Assembly (NCBI GenBank): GCA_034432755.1
Contig: DAOUBQ010000094.1
Location: 1-64,000, forward strand
Origin: UBA5195 sp034432755
GTDB taxonomy: Bacteria; Chloroflexota; Anaerolineae; Anaerolineales; Villigracilaceae
Direction of reading: 5' to 3'
DNA: 64,000 nt
Part shown: positions 17,801-26,432 of the stretch, one piece after another
How the letters are laid out: each line of letters opens with the position of its first letter
How positions within the stretch are numbered: the first letter of the stretch is position 1
Notes under the pieces: generated by a model
Database searches by the model: none
Seen by the model: the letters and a program-made list of their open reading frames with translations, nothing else
Told to the model about the DNA's origin: nothing
Translations under genes and position numbers: made by a program

Positions 17801-18117
17801 AAATCTGACAAAAATTATCAAAATTTATGACGATTGTCTATTGCCAACCATATCTTTGTCTGTACAATTTAGTTAACGCAAAAAATGACCACCAGTGAGA
17901 GCGAGCGCAGCTTTTTGTGAGATTTATCCATTCAACATCTACCCAGGCGGGTGCAGGATGACACGATCAGCGCAGGGGAATATCGCTCACATAGATATTG
18001 ACAACCTTCACACTCCACAATATGACATTCGTTAGTTGACGCCCAGGCAATGACAGAGTAAACTAACGCTAAATTGTGAAATTTTTCACTAACATTATAT
18101 CAACCGGAGTTTCCAGC
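17801..18117 (+). promoter_or_regulatory. 317-bp promoter region of the hydrogenase structural operon
   Basis: No gene is present. Two tandem sigma-70-type promoters are visible: TTGACA (17998-18003), 17-base spacer, TATGAC (18021-18026); and TTGACG (18036-18041), 17-base spacer, TAAACT (18059-18064). The second is immediately followed by the Rex-like site at 18074. The first 190 bases are AT-rich and show nothing else. Confidence 0.65.
18074..18091 (+). promoter_or_regulatory. Rex-like operator at the hydrogenase operon promoter
   Basis: TTGTGAAATTTTTCACTA agrees with the Rex consensus TTGTGAA-N4-TTCACAA in all but the last bases. It begins ten bases after the -10 element, so it would cover the transcription start and block initiation when bound. 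It is the second Rex-like site in the locus. Confidence 0.65.
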
Positions 18118-18618
18118 ATGGAAGAAGTAAATGTGGAACACAAAGATGGCATCTGCGCGGACAAACGCGCTATCCTGGACGAAATTATTAACCAAAACCG
18201 TGAACGCCCCGGCGCATTGATGGTCATCTTGAACGAAACGCAGAGCAAAGTTGGGTATGTTTCGGTGCCAATGCAGAATTACATCGCCAAAAAGATGCGC
18301 ATGCCGGTCAGCGCGGTGCATGGCGTTGTCACCTTTTATTCGTTCTTCACCACTGAACCGCGCGGCAAGCACACCATGAAGTTCTGCATGGGAACGGCCT
18401 GCTATGTGGGCGGCGTGCCGCAGTTGATGGACAAAGCGAAACAACTCACAGGCACCGAAATCGGCAAAACCACGCCCGATGGCCAGTTGACGCTCGAAGT
18501 CTGCCGCTGCGTGGGAGCCTGCTCACAGGCCCCGGTGGTGATGGTAGATGACGAAGTGGTTGGCCGTATCAAGCCAAACAAATTCCCGCAATTGATTAAG
18601 AAACTGCTCGAAAGTTAA
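18118..18618 (+). CDS. nuoE: NuoE-like [2Fe-2S] subunit 1 (HoxE/HydC type)
   Basis: This 166-residue protein has an N-terminal helical part and a thioredoxin-like [2Fe-2S] domain. The four cluster ligands are present in FCMGTACYVGG and EVCRCVGACSQAP, giving C-x4-C...C-x3-C. It would pass electrons between the flavoprotein and other clusters of a HydABC/Hox complex. The ATG at 18118 has a CCGGAG site; an upstream GTG would start inside the Rex-like operator and is rejected. It is first in the structural operon. Confidence 0.92.
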   Translation: MEEVNVEHKDGICADKRAILDEIINQNRERPGALMVILNETQSKVGYVSVPMQNYIAKKMRMPVSAVHGVVTFYSFFTTEPRGKHTMKFCMGTACYVGGVPQLMDKAKQLTGTEIGKTTPDGQLTLEVCRCVGACSQAPVVMVDDEVVGRIKPNKFPQLIKKLLES

Positions 18619-18661
18619 GGCCCTCACATTGGCCCTCTCCCAAAGAGAGAGGCGAATCACG

Positions 18662-19309
18662 ATGAAAGAAATCGCCCTGCACTTGCTCGATTTGGCTGAA
18701 AACAGCGTCAGCGCCGGCGCGAAGACGGTGCAAATCAGCGTTTGCGAAGACCAAGACGCCGACCTGCTCACAGCCAGCATCGAAGATGACGGGCGCGGGA
18801 TGACGCCCGAAATGGTGAAAATCGTCACCGACCCATTCGTTACCAGTCGCACGACTCGCAAAGTCGGCCTGGGCATCCCGCTGCTCAAAGGAGCCGCAGA
18901 AGCATGTCATGGCGGCCTGCAAATTTCCTCAACACCAGGAGTCGGAACACGGGTAGAGGTCTCGTTCCAGCACTCACACATAGACCGGATGCCGCTGGGA
19001 AATCTCGCTGCTACCTTCCTGGGACTTTCGGTGGCCCACCCCGAAGTGCATTGGGTTTTCCGATACACGGCGCGCGCCAATGGCACTGAGGATACATTCG
19101 AGTACGATGACCAACCCATTAAAGAAACGCTCGACGGCCTGCCCATCACCCATCCCGAAGTACTCGCCTACCTGCGCGGCATGTTGGAAGAGGGCCTTGG
19201 GGCAGCCAAATTGATTTTGAATGAACAAGGAGAGAATTATGCCAACCGTCAAATCGCTGGAAGACTTGAAGAAAATCCGCGAAGAAGCCCTCAAGAAGCG
19301 CGATATTAA
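18662..19309 (+). CDS. HATPase-domain protein in the hydrogenase operon
   Basis: This 215-residue protein has a GHKL ATPase fold over about residues 1-110: LDLAENSVSAGA (N-box), DDGRGMTPEM (G1), and GLGIPLLKGAAEACHGG plus GVGTRVEV (G2). There is no H-box. The remaining 100 residues resemble no domain I know. Homologues lie beside NuoE in HydABC-type operons and are called ATP-binding proteins. The last 71 bases overlap the next gene in another frame, an unusually long overlap; its final ~24 residues are low in conserved features. Confidence 0.8.
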   Translation: MKEIALHLLDLAENSVSAGAKTVQISVCEDQDADLLTASIEDDGRGMTPEMVKIVTDPFVTSRTTRKVGLGIPLLKGAAEACHGGLQISSTPGVGTRVEVSFQHSHIDRMPLGNLAATFLGLSVAHPEVHWVFRYTARANGTEDTFEYDDQPIKETLDGLPITHPEVLAYLRGMLEEGLGAAKLILNEQGENYANRQIAGRLEENPRRSPQEARY

Positions 19310-19607
19310 ATCAGCGCCGGGCAGTGTCCAGATCGTGGTAGGAATGGGCACGCCGGGCATCGCCGCCGGGGCGCGCGAGACCCTCAAAGAAATCCTGGGC
19401 ATCATTGAAGAGAAAAACCTGGCGAACATCACCGTCCGCCAGACCGGTAACATCGGCATGGACTCGTGGGAGCCGATTGTGCAGGTGGTGATTGGGGAGG
19501 CCGCCCCGGTAACGTATGGCAAAGTAACGCCCGCTGCGGCGCGTCAGATTATGGAACAACACGTCGTAGATGGAAAGGTCGTCACCGACTACCTCATCCC
19601 GTCTTAA
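19239..19607 (+). CDS. HndB-like thioredoxin-fold protein lacking all cysteines
   Basis: This 122-residue protein matches the HndB / (2Fe-2S) ferredoxin family: KSLEDLKKIREEALKKRD, VVGMGTPGIAAGARETL, TVRQTGNIGMDSWEPIVQV and YGKVTPAAARQIMEQHVVDGK. In the family the segments read about GMGTCGIAAGAR and QTGCIGxC, supplying cluster cysteines. Here the protein has no cysteine at all, so it cannot hold a [2Fe-2S] cluster and probably has a structural role. A strong AAGGAG site precedes the ATG. It lies between HATPase and NuoF genes. Confidence 0.85.
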   Translation: MPTVKSLEDLKKIREEALKKRDIKSAPGSVQIVVGMGTPGIAAGARETLKEILGIIEEKNLANITVRQTGNIGMDSWEPIVQVVIGEAAPVTYGKVTPAAARQIMEQHVVDGKVVTDYLIPS

Positions 19608-19658
19608 CCCCCTGCCATCCCCCTAAAATGGGGATGATGAGGGCTTTTCGAGGAAACT

Positions 19659-21446
19659 ATGGCTTTTTATCGTTCACACATACTAGTATCGGTTGACCCA
19701 GAGTGCCTGGCGCGCGGCGCGCATGAAGTGCTGGACGCCTTGAATGACGAACTGATTGCCCAGGGACTAATTGACGAAGTGCAGGTGCTAGAAACCTCGC
19801 GTATCGGCGACCCACACCGGTTTGGCCCAGATATGCTGGTCTACCCAGAAAATGTGCATTACGCCAACCTGAGCGTGGATGACATCCCCTACCTGGTGGA
19901 AGAACACTTCCTGAAAGGGCGCATCGTCGAAAAATTGCGCGCCGCCGAGAAAGTCATCAGCGATGAAGAACTGGGCGCGCCCAAGCCCAAAGAAGTGCGC
20001 GTGGTGCTGCGAAATTGTGGAAAAATTGACCCACATAACATCGAGGAATACATCGCCGAAGACGGCTACCAGGCACTCGCCAAAGTCATTACCGAAATGA
20101 CGCCCGAACAAGTCATTGAACAGGTGATGAAATCGGGCCTGCGAGGGCGTGGAGGGGCAGGCTTCCCGACGGCGCGCAAGTGGCAGCTCTGCCGCCAGGT
20201 GCCAGATAACCCCAAGTACCTGACCTGCAACGCCGACGAAGGCGACCCCGGCGCGTTTATGAATCGCCGCGTGCTAGAAAGCGACCCGCACTCGGTAATT
20301 GAAGGCATGATTATCGCCGCATACGGCATTGGCGCGAGCATGGGCTACATCTACTGCCGCGCAGAATATCCGATTGCGGTGCAAAACCTGAACATCGCCA
20401 TTGCCCAGGCACGCGAATTCGGCTTCCTCGGCGAGAACATTTTCGGGACCGATTTCTCTTTCGACATGGAAGTCCGCATGGGTGCGGGCGCGTTCGTGTG
20501 CGGTGAAGAAACCGCACTGATTGCCTCCATCGAGGGCAAACGCGGCGAGCCCCGTCCCCGCCCGCCCTTCCCGGCGGTCAAAGGCGTGTGGGGCAAGCCG
20601 ACCAACAACAACAACGTCGAAACCTACGCCGTCGTGCCGCAAATCATCCTTAAAGGCGCGGAATGGTACGCCAGCATGGGCACCGAGAAGAGCAAAGGGA
20701 CGAAAACCTTTGCTATCGCTGGGGATGTGGTCAACACCGGTCTCATCGAAGTGCCGTTCGGCATCACCCTGCGCGAAGTCATCTACGACGTGGGCGGCGG
20801 CATCAAAGACAGCAAGAAGTTCAAGGCCATCCAGACCGGCGGCCCAATGGGCGGCTGTCTGGTGGAGGAGCATCTCGACCTGCCCGTGGATTACGAAGCC
20901 CTAACCGCTGCCGGCTCGATGATGGGTTCGGGCGGCCTGATTATCATGGACGACGAAACCTGCATGGTCGATATGGCGCGTTTCTTTATGGAATTCACCC
21001 AGGAAGAATCGTGCGGCAAGTGTACCCCTTGCCGGGTTGGCACCAAGCACTTGCTTGAAATCCACGAGAAAATCTGCGCTGGTAAGGGAGAGCCGAGCGA
21101 CCTGGAAAAACTGGATGAGTTGTGCGTGGAAATCACCAAAAACTCGCTGTGCGGCCTGGGACAGGGCGCGCCCAACCCGGTCATCAGCATGTTAAAGCAC
21201 TTCCGCCATGAGTATGAAGCGCACATTTTTGAAAAACGATGCCCGGCCAAAGTCTGCCGCGCGTTAATTCGGTTTGAAATCCAGGCCCCTGCCTGCACCG
21301 GCTGCACCGTCTGCTCGCGCAACTGCCCGGTAGAAGCCATCAGCGGTGAGCGGCGGCAGGTACATTTCATTGACGACGAAAAATGTATCCGTTGCGGTAT
21401 CTGCGTTCAGGTTTGCAATTTCAACGCAATTGAAATCTTGAGTTAA
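19659..21446 (+). CDS. nuoF: NuoF/HydB-type flavoprotein 1 with C-terminal ferredoxin domain
   Basis: This 595-residue subunit has a thioredoxin-like N-terminal domain (1-92) without the usual cluster cysteines (LETSRIGDPHRFGPD), an FMN/NADH domain with RGRGGAGFPTARKW and NADEGDPGAFMNR, an SLBB segment, and a [4Fe-4S] motif SCGKCTPCRVGT. The C-terminal end carries two ferredoxin-type motifs, CTGCTVCSRNCPVEAI and CIRCGICVQVCNFNAI. This layout is that of HydB in electron-bifurcating HydABC complexes. It should oxidise or reduce NAD(P)H at FMN. It pairs with NuoE 1. Confidence 0.93.
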   Translation: MAFYRSHILVSVDPECLARGAHEVLDALNDELIAQGLIDEVQVLETSRIGDPHRFGPDMLVYPENVHYANLSVDDIPYLVEEHFLKGRIVEKLRAAEKVISDEELGAPKPKEVRVVLRNCGKIDPHNIEEYIAEDGYQALAKVITEMTPEQVIEQVMKSGLRGRGGAGFPTARKWQLCRQVPDNPKYLTCNADEGDPGAFMNRRVLESDPHSVIEGMIIAAYGIGASMGYIYCRAEYPIAVQNLNIAIAQAREFGFLGENIFGTDFSFDMEVRMGAGAFVCGEETALIASIEGKRGEPRPRPPFPAVKGVWGKPTNNNNVETYAVVPQIILKGAEWYASMGTEKSKGTKTFAIAGDVVNTGLIEVPFGITLREVIYDVGGGIKDSKKFKAIQTGGPMGGCLVEEHLDLPVDYEALTAAGSMMGSGGLIIMDDETCMVDMARFFMEFTQEESCGKCTPCRVGTKHLLEIHEKICAGKGEPSDLEKLDELCVEITKNSLCGLGQGAPNPVISMLKHFRHEYEAHIFEKRCPAKVCRALIRFEIQAPACTGCTVCSRNCPVEAISGERRQVHFIDDEKCIRCGICVQVCNFNAIEILS

Positions 21447-21578
21447 GTGTCAAAGATTGGGAGCCGCTTCCGTTTGGATGCGGCTTATCTTCCAAACAGG
21501 CCAGAGACTAAACAGGCGAGACAAAAGCCCAATGGACAGGTCAGAGACCTATCTTACGAATGAATTCGAGGAGGCAGG

Positions 21579-22097
21579 ATGTTCAAAGTTGCGGAAGCCC
21601 CGTCTAATACGGGACAAGTGAAAGACCTGACCAAAATCGTGGAATCAGCGGTCGAGAAGCACGGGGCCCAGCCCGATGCCTTTATCCCGATTCTGTTAGA
21701 AATCAACCGCGATTACGGTTACATCCCGGCGGAGGCCATTCGGCTGGCACGCAAGATGCTGCACCAACCCGAAGAGCATGTACTGGTCTCAGAAGGGCAG
21801 TTGTATGGGCTGGCTTCGTTCTATCACATGCTGCACACCGAGAAAACCGGGCGGCATGTGGTGCAGTTCTGCGAAAGCGCGCCGTGCCATGTGCAGGGCG
21901 GGCGCGAACTGTGGAAGGCTATCCAGCATACTCTCAATCTCAAGGCTGGCGAAACCGACCCCCATGAACGCTTCACGCTCAAAACCGTGAGCTGCCTGGG
22001 CGTGTGCGGCGTCGGCCCGGTTATGCTGGTGGATGATGATCTGTACGCTAACGTCACCCCAGAACAACTAGCGGATATTTTCGCCAGGTACGAGTGA
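21579..22097 (+). CDS. nuoE: NuoE-like [2Fe-2S] subunit 2
   Basis: This 172-residue second NuoE-type protein keeps the cluster ligands in FCESAPCHVQGG and VSCLGVCGVGPVMLVDD. It shares only the family pattern with the copy at 18118, so the duplication is old. Its start has the site GAGGAGGCAGG. The 132-base gap before it holds a weak 6-bp hairpin and no clear promoter. The partner NuoF 2 begins ten bases after it. Confidence 0.93.
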   Translation: MFKVAEAPSNTGQVKDLTKIVESAVEKHGAQPDAFIPILLEINRDYGYIPAEAIRLARKMLHQPEEHVLVSEGQLYGLASFYHMLHTEKTGRHVVQFCESAPCHVQGGRELWKAIQHTLNLKAGETDPHERFTLKTVSCLGVCGVGPVMLVDDDLYANVTPEQLADIFARYE

Positions 22098-22107
22098 GAG
22101 GCGCATT

Positions 22108-23745
22108 ATGAAATTCTCCCGTTCTATGATACTGGTCTCGAACGACCCCGATAGCATGCGGCTTGGCGCGCAAGACGTGTACCGCCGCTTCGGAGAAAAA
22201 TTGCTCGAATTCGGCCTGGAAGAAGAAGTGACCCTCGCCCACATCACCGATATCGGGCGGCATGACGCGCTCCCGCTGGTGATTGTCTATCCCGAAGCAA
22301 CCGCCTACGGCCCGGTGACGGTCAAAGACGTGGACCGCATCGTTGAGGAACATCTCTACAAAGGCCGCATCGCCGAGGAACTGCTCGCCCCGGTAAAAGA
22401 ACTCTCCGGGCGTATCGGCTGGTTGAAGGCGCGCAAAGGCGCCAGCCCGATGGAGAAGAAAATCGTCACCCGCCGGGTGGGACGCATTGACCCGGAAAAT
22501 ATCGAAGATTACATCGCCGAAGACGGCTACCAGGCGCTTGCCAAAGCCCTGGGACAGGAACGCGCCGAAATTTCGGCCACGCTCGAAAAATCGGGCCTGC
22601 AAGGGCGCGGCGGCGCGGGCTTCCCAACCGGCATGAAGTGGCGCTTCGTGGCGGGGACAAAATCACCCAAGAAGTACGTGGTCTGCAATGCCGATGAGAG
22701 CGAACCCGGCACGTTCAAAGACCGCGTCATCCTGGAAGGCGACCCGCACAGCATCATCGAGGCGATGACGATTGCGGCCTACTGCGTCGGCGCGGATGAA
22801 GGGTATATCTATGTGCGCGGCGAATACCAATTGGCCCAGCACCGGTTGGAAAAAGCCATCCTTCAGGCGCGCGAATTCGGCCTGCTCGGCAAAAATATCC
22901 TTGATTCGAACTTTAGCTTCGACATCCACGTTCACAGCGGCGCGGGCGCGTATGTGTGCGGCGAGGAAACCGCCCTGCTCGAATCCATCGAGGGCAAACG
23001 CGGCGAGCCGCGCGCGCGGCCTCCCTACCCGACCATGCACGGCCTGTGGGGCAAACCGACCCTGGTCAACAACGTCGAAACGCTGGCGAACGTGCCGCCC
23101 ATCATGCTGAACGGCGCGGAGTGGTATCGCTCCTTCGGCACGCCCTCCAGCCCCGGCACCAAAACCTACACCATCCTGGGCAACGTCAACTTCCGGGGTC
23201 TGATCGAAGTGCCGATGGGCATCACCCTGCGCGAAATCATCAACATCTACGGGCAGGGCATGAAAAACAGCGCGCCCTTCAAGATGGCGCAGACTGGCGG
23301 TTCGAGCGGCTCCATCATCCCGGCCAGCTTGCAAGATACCCCGATGGACTTCGAGTCCTTCCGCAAGGCGGGCGTTTCACTCGGCTCGGGCGCGCTGCTC
23401 ATCTGCGATGAAAACAACTGCGTGGTGGATTTAGCCATTACACTGATGAAGTTCTTTCAGTTCGAGTCGTGCGGCAAATGCACTCCATGCCGGGTTGGCA
23501 CAGAGCGCGCCCTGCGTATGTTAACGGCTATCAGCCGCGGCGAAGGCAAACTAGAAGACCTGGAGACCCTGACCGCGATTGCCCAGGAAATGGAATACGC
23601 GTCCAACTGTGGCCTGGGACAAACGGCGGGCGTGCCAATCCGCGACACGCTGAAATACTTCCGCGCCGAAGTCGAAGCACACATCCGCCTGGGCGTCTGC
23701 CCGGCTGGCGTGTGCGAGATGACGACGGAGCCGGAAAAAATCTAA
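22108..23745 (+). CDS. nuoF: NuoF-type flavoprotein 2 without ferredoxin domain
   Basis: This 545-residue paralogue of the 19659 product has a cysteine-free thioredoxin-like N-terminal domain (ITDIGRHDALPLVIVYPE), the FMN/NAD domain (GRGGAGFPTGMKW, NADESEPGTFKDR), SLBB and SCGKCTPCRVGT. It ends shortly after CPAGVC, with no C-terminal 2x[4Fe-4S] module. Two different flavoproteins in one hydrogenase operon suggest two pyridine-nucleotide sites, or an alternative subunit. Which nucleotide each uses cannot be told by eye. Confidence 0.93.
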   Translation: MKFSRSMILVSNDPDSMRLGAQDVYRRFGEKLLEFGLEEEVTLAHITDIGRHDALPLVIVYPEATAYGPVTVKDVDRIVEEHLYKGRIAEELLAPVKELSGRIGWLKARKGASPMEKKIVTRRVGRIDPENIEDYIAEDGYQALAKALGQERAEISATLEKSGLQGRGGAGFPTGMKWRFVAGTKSPKKYVVCNADESEPGTFKDRVILEGDPHSIIEAMTIAAYCVGADEGYIYVRGEYQLAQHRLEKAILQAREFGLLGKNILDSNFSFDIHVHSGAGAYVCGEETALLESIEGKRGEPRARPPYPTMHGLWGKPTLVNNVETLANVPPIMLNGAEWYRSFGTPSSPGTKTYTILGNVNFRGLIEVPMGITLREIINIYGQGMKNSAPFKMAQTGGSSGSIIPASLQDTPMDFESFRKAGVSLGSGALLICDENNCVVDLAITLMKFFQFESCGKCTPCRVGTERALRMLTAISRGEGKLEDLETLTAIAQEMEYASNCGLGQTAGVPIRDTLKYFRAEVEAHIRLGVCPAGVCEMTTEPEKI

Positions 23746-23799
23746 CGATTTACGGTTTATACGAATGGCGTATTTCGTAGAAAAAATGTAGAGGAACTT

Positions 23800-25791
23800 A
23801 TGGTTCAAATCACTATCAACGGAAAACAAATCGAAGTCCCCGAAGGGACAACCGTCCTGCGGGCGGCAGAATCGGCGGGCATCAACATCCCGACCCTGTG
23901 CGACCATAAGGAACTGACCCCTTATGGCGGTTGCCGCCTGTGCATCGTCGAAGTGCAAGGCTTTCGCGTGCCGATTGCCTCCTGCACCCTGCCGGTCAGC
24001 GCCAACATGGTCGTCAACACCGAAACACCCGCGCTCAAGAAGTCGCGCAAGTTCATCCTTTCGATGCTGTTCAGCGAGCGCAACCACTTCTGCCCGTTCT
24101 GCCAGGTGAGCGGCGGCGACTGCGACCTGCAAAACGCGGCCTATCGCGAAGAAATGACCCACTGGCCGATGCAGCCCGGCTGGAACGGGTATCCGGTCGA
24201 CTCGTCGCACCCCTACTTCGTGCTGGATAACAACCGCTGCATCCTGTGCCGCCGCTGCGTGCGCGCCTGCGCCGAAATGGCCGGGAATTTCACCCTGAGC
24301 GTGGCCGAACGCGGCGCGGCGAGCATCATCGTCGCCGACACCAACGTCCCGCTGGGCGAAAGCAGCTGCATCAAATGCGGCTCCTGCGTGCAGGTCTGCC
24401 CGACCGGCGCGCTCATTGACCGCACCAGCGCCTACCAGGGCCATGAAACCGAAGTGGAGCCGGTCAAATCGGTCTGCGTGGGCTGTTCGGTGGGCTGCTC
24501 GGTCACGCTGCGGGTGCGCGACAACCGCATCGTGCGCATCGAAGGCGATTGGGACGGAGTGGTCAACCGCGGCTCGCTGTGCGAACACGGACGCTACGAC
24601 CCGATGACCGAATCGCGCCAGCGCATCACCACCCCGCTGATGAAGAAAAACGGCAAACTCGAACCGGTTTCGTGGGACGAAGCCCTCGGCGCGGTGGCCG
24701 ACAAACTCAAGCCACTGGCTGGCGACGCTCACAACGGTGTGGCTGCCATCGCCTCCACCCGCCTGCCCGCCGAAGTGCTGGCGCAGTTCCGCGAATTATT
24801 CGCCGGGGCCTTCAAAGCCGAAATGGTCACCAGCACCGAGGAAGGCATGACCACCGCCGCCGTCGCCGCGCTGGCTGAGAAAACCGGCGCCTTCGAGGGC
24901 CGCCTGGATGTGCTGAAGACCGCCGACACCGTGCTGTGCATCGGCGCGAACCTGGCGCGCAGCCACATGGTAGCCGGGTTCCTCATCAAACGCGCCCTGC
25001 CCAAAGGCATGAAACTCATCAACATCGACCCCGAAGGCGATGAACTCGACGAACTGGCCGATGTTTCGCTCAAGAACCAGCCCGGCTCCGACCTGGCGCT
25101 GATTGAGGGACTCAAGGCCATTGTCATCAAGGAAAACCTGGGGCGCGTGCCGATGGCTGTTCCGAACGCGGAGAAGGTCATCGAAAACGCGGTCAAAGCC
25201 ACCGGCCTGCCGCTCGAAAAACTGACCCTGGCCGCCCGCCTGTTGGCACACGCCATCAGCCCGGTCATCCTGTACGGCAAAGGCATCACCGCCAAACGCG
25301 ATACGCATCTGGTCGAGGCCCTGCACAGCCTGGCAACCCTGGTCGGCGCCATCGACAAAGAACGGATGGGCTTCCTATCAGTCAAGGGCGAAGCCAACAG
25401 CCAGGCAGCAGCCCAGTTTGGCCTGGATGGGCAGTTCGCGCTCAACGGTCAGAAGGCCGTCTACGCCGCGATTGGCGACGATTACGTCTCCAAATACCTG
25501 GTAGAGCGACTGAGTAAGGCCCCCTACCTGGTGGTGCAGGCCTCATACGAATCGAAACTGACCGAGGCGGCGGATGTCGTCCTGCCCGTCACCATCTGGT
25601 CGGAGCAGGAAGGCCACTACGTCAGCATGGACGGGCGCGTGCAGAAGGCTGAAAAGGTCATCGAAGCCCCCGAAGGCGTGCGCGACAATGCCGCCGTCCT
25701 GGCAGAAGTTGCAATGCGCATGAACATGCCGGTTCAGGCCGATTGGCAGAAATCCCTCCACGAGCGCAAGGCGAGCGTGGTAATGAATTAA
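23800..25791 (+). CDS. nuoG: NuoG-like iron-sulfur subunit (HoxU/HydA-type, extended)
   Basis: This 663-residue protein starts with a [2Fe-2S] domain (CDHKELTPYGGCRLCIVE), the His-Cys cluster motif (HFCPFCQVSGGDC), and two [4Fe-4S] motifs (CILCRRCVRAC, CIKCGSCVQVCPTG). The rest resembles the molybdopterin-oxidoreductase part of NuoG, with a further cluster motif CVGCSVGC plus LCEHGR. No catalytic Cys/Sec of formate dehydrogenases is seen where expected, so this part is probably structural. HoxU is usually about 240 residues, so this is a long form. It would link the flavoproteins to HoxYH. Confidence 0.88.
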   Translation: MVQITINGKQIEVPEGTTVLRAAESAGINIPTLCDHKELTPYGGCRLCIVEVQGFRVPIASCTLPVSANMVVNTETPALKKSRKFILSMLFSERNHFCPFCQVSGGDCDLQNAAYREEMTHWPMQPGWNGYPVDSSHPYFVLDNNRCILCRRCVRACAEMAGNFTLSVAERGAASIIVADTNVPLGESSCIKCGSCVQVCPTGALIDRTSAYQGHETEVEPVKSVCVGCSVGCSVTLRVRDNRIVRIEGDWDGVVNRGSLCEHGRYDPMTESRQRITTPLMKKNGKLEPVSWDEALGAVADKLKPLAGDAHNGVAAIASTRLPAEVLAQFRELFAGAFKAEMVTSTEEGMTTAAVAALAEKTGAFEGRLDVLKTADTVLCIGANLARSHMVAGFLIKRALPKGMKLINIDPEGDELDELADVSLKNQPGSDLALIEGLKAIVIKENLGRVPMAVPNAEKVIENAVKATGLPLEKLTLAARLLAHAISPVILYGKGITAKRDTHLVEALHSLATLVGAIDKERMGFLSVKGEANSQAAAQFGLDGQFALNGQKAVYAAIGDDYVSKYLVERLSKAPYLVVQASYESKLTEAADVVLPVTIWSEQEGHYVSMDGRVQKAEKVIEAPEGVRDNAAVLAEVAMRMNMPVQADWQKSLHERKASVVMN

Positions 25792-25807
25792 CGGTAAGGA
25801 GAATCTT

Positions 25808-26350
25808 ATGGCAAAACCGAAAATTGCTTCAGACTGGATGTGCGGTTGCGCGGGCTGCCACATGTCCCTGCTCGATATGGACGAGCGCATCCTGAAAATC
25901 GCAGAACTGGCCGACCTGCGCTCCACGCCCATCACCGACCTGAAACATCCCGACAAAAGCGGCGTGGATGTGGGCGTGCTGGAAGGCGGCATCAACAACA
26001 CCGCCAGCGAAGAAGTTGCCAAAATGTTCCGCCAGCGCTCCAAAATCCTGGTGGCGTTGGGTGACTGCGCCGTGTTCGGCGGCGTACCGGCCATGCGCAA
26101 CTTCTGCGGCGTGGAAGCGGCCCTGAAACAGGCCTATGTCGATGCGCCGAGCAATGAACCGGGCAGCGAAATTCCCAACGACCCTGAACTGGCGACTATG
26201 ACCAAGACCCGCGCCATCCACGAGGTCGTGCCGGTTGATTACAACGTCCCCGGCTGCCCGCCCGATGCGGATGTGATTTTCTACGTCCTCTCTGAACTGG
26301 CCCAGGGCCGCAAGCCGGAACTGAAGGACGAACTTTTGCACTGGCACTAA
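25808..26350 (+). CDS. hoxY: [NiFe]-hydrogenase small subunit
   Basis: This 180-residue subunit is short, as in cytoplasmic group 3 enzymes, with no Tat signal. Proximal [4Fe-4S] ligands appear in DWMCGCAGCHMS, GDCAVFGGVPAMRN and NVPGCPPDADVIF. It transfers electrons between the active site in HoxH and the NuoG-like subunit. It starts 16 bases after the NuoG-like gene, with the site AAGGAG. Confidence 0.95.
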   Translation: MAKPKIASDWMCGCAGCHMSLLDMDERILKIAELADLRSTPITDLKHPDKSGVDVGVLEGGINNTASEEVAKMFRQRSKILVALGDCAVFGGVPAMRNFCGVEAALKQAYVDAPSNEPGSEIPNDPELATMTKTRAIHEVVPVDYNVPGCPPDADVIFYVLSELAQGRKPELKDELLHWH

Positions 26351-26370
26351 AAATTATGAATGATGAGTGG

Positions 26371-26414
26371 TGAATGCAGAATGACCCTGTTCATCATTCC
26401 GCATTCTGCATTCA
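26371..26414. repeat. Hairpin in the hoxY-hoxH gap
   Basis: Perfect 13-base arms TGAATGCAGAATG (26371-26383) and CATTCTGCATTCA (26402-26414) enclose an 18-base loop. It lies just before the hoxH ribosome-binding site and could adjust subunit ratio through mRNA processing or stability. Confidence 0.7.
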
Positions 26415-26432
26415 TCACATTCGGAGGCAATC

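Noticed and set aside
18076..18117. Upstream GTG start for NuoE 1
   Set aside because: It would place the start codon inside the Rex-like operator, without a ribosome-binding site; the ATG at 18118 has one.
18118..25791. Respiratory complex I (nuo operon)
   Set aside because: Only NuoE, NuoF and NuoG homologues occur, NuoE and NuoF twice, with no membrane subunits, and they lead into HoxY and HoxH.
23800..25791. Catalytic formate dehydrogenase
   Set aside because: No Cys or Sec was seen in the expected active-site context and the domain is short; the neighbours are hydrogenase subunits.
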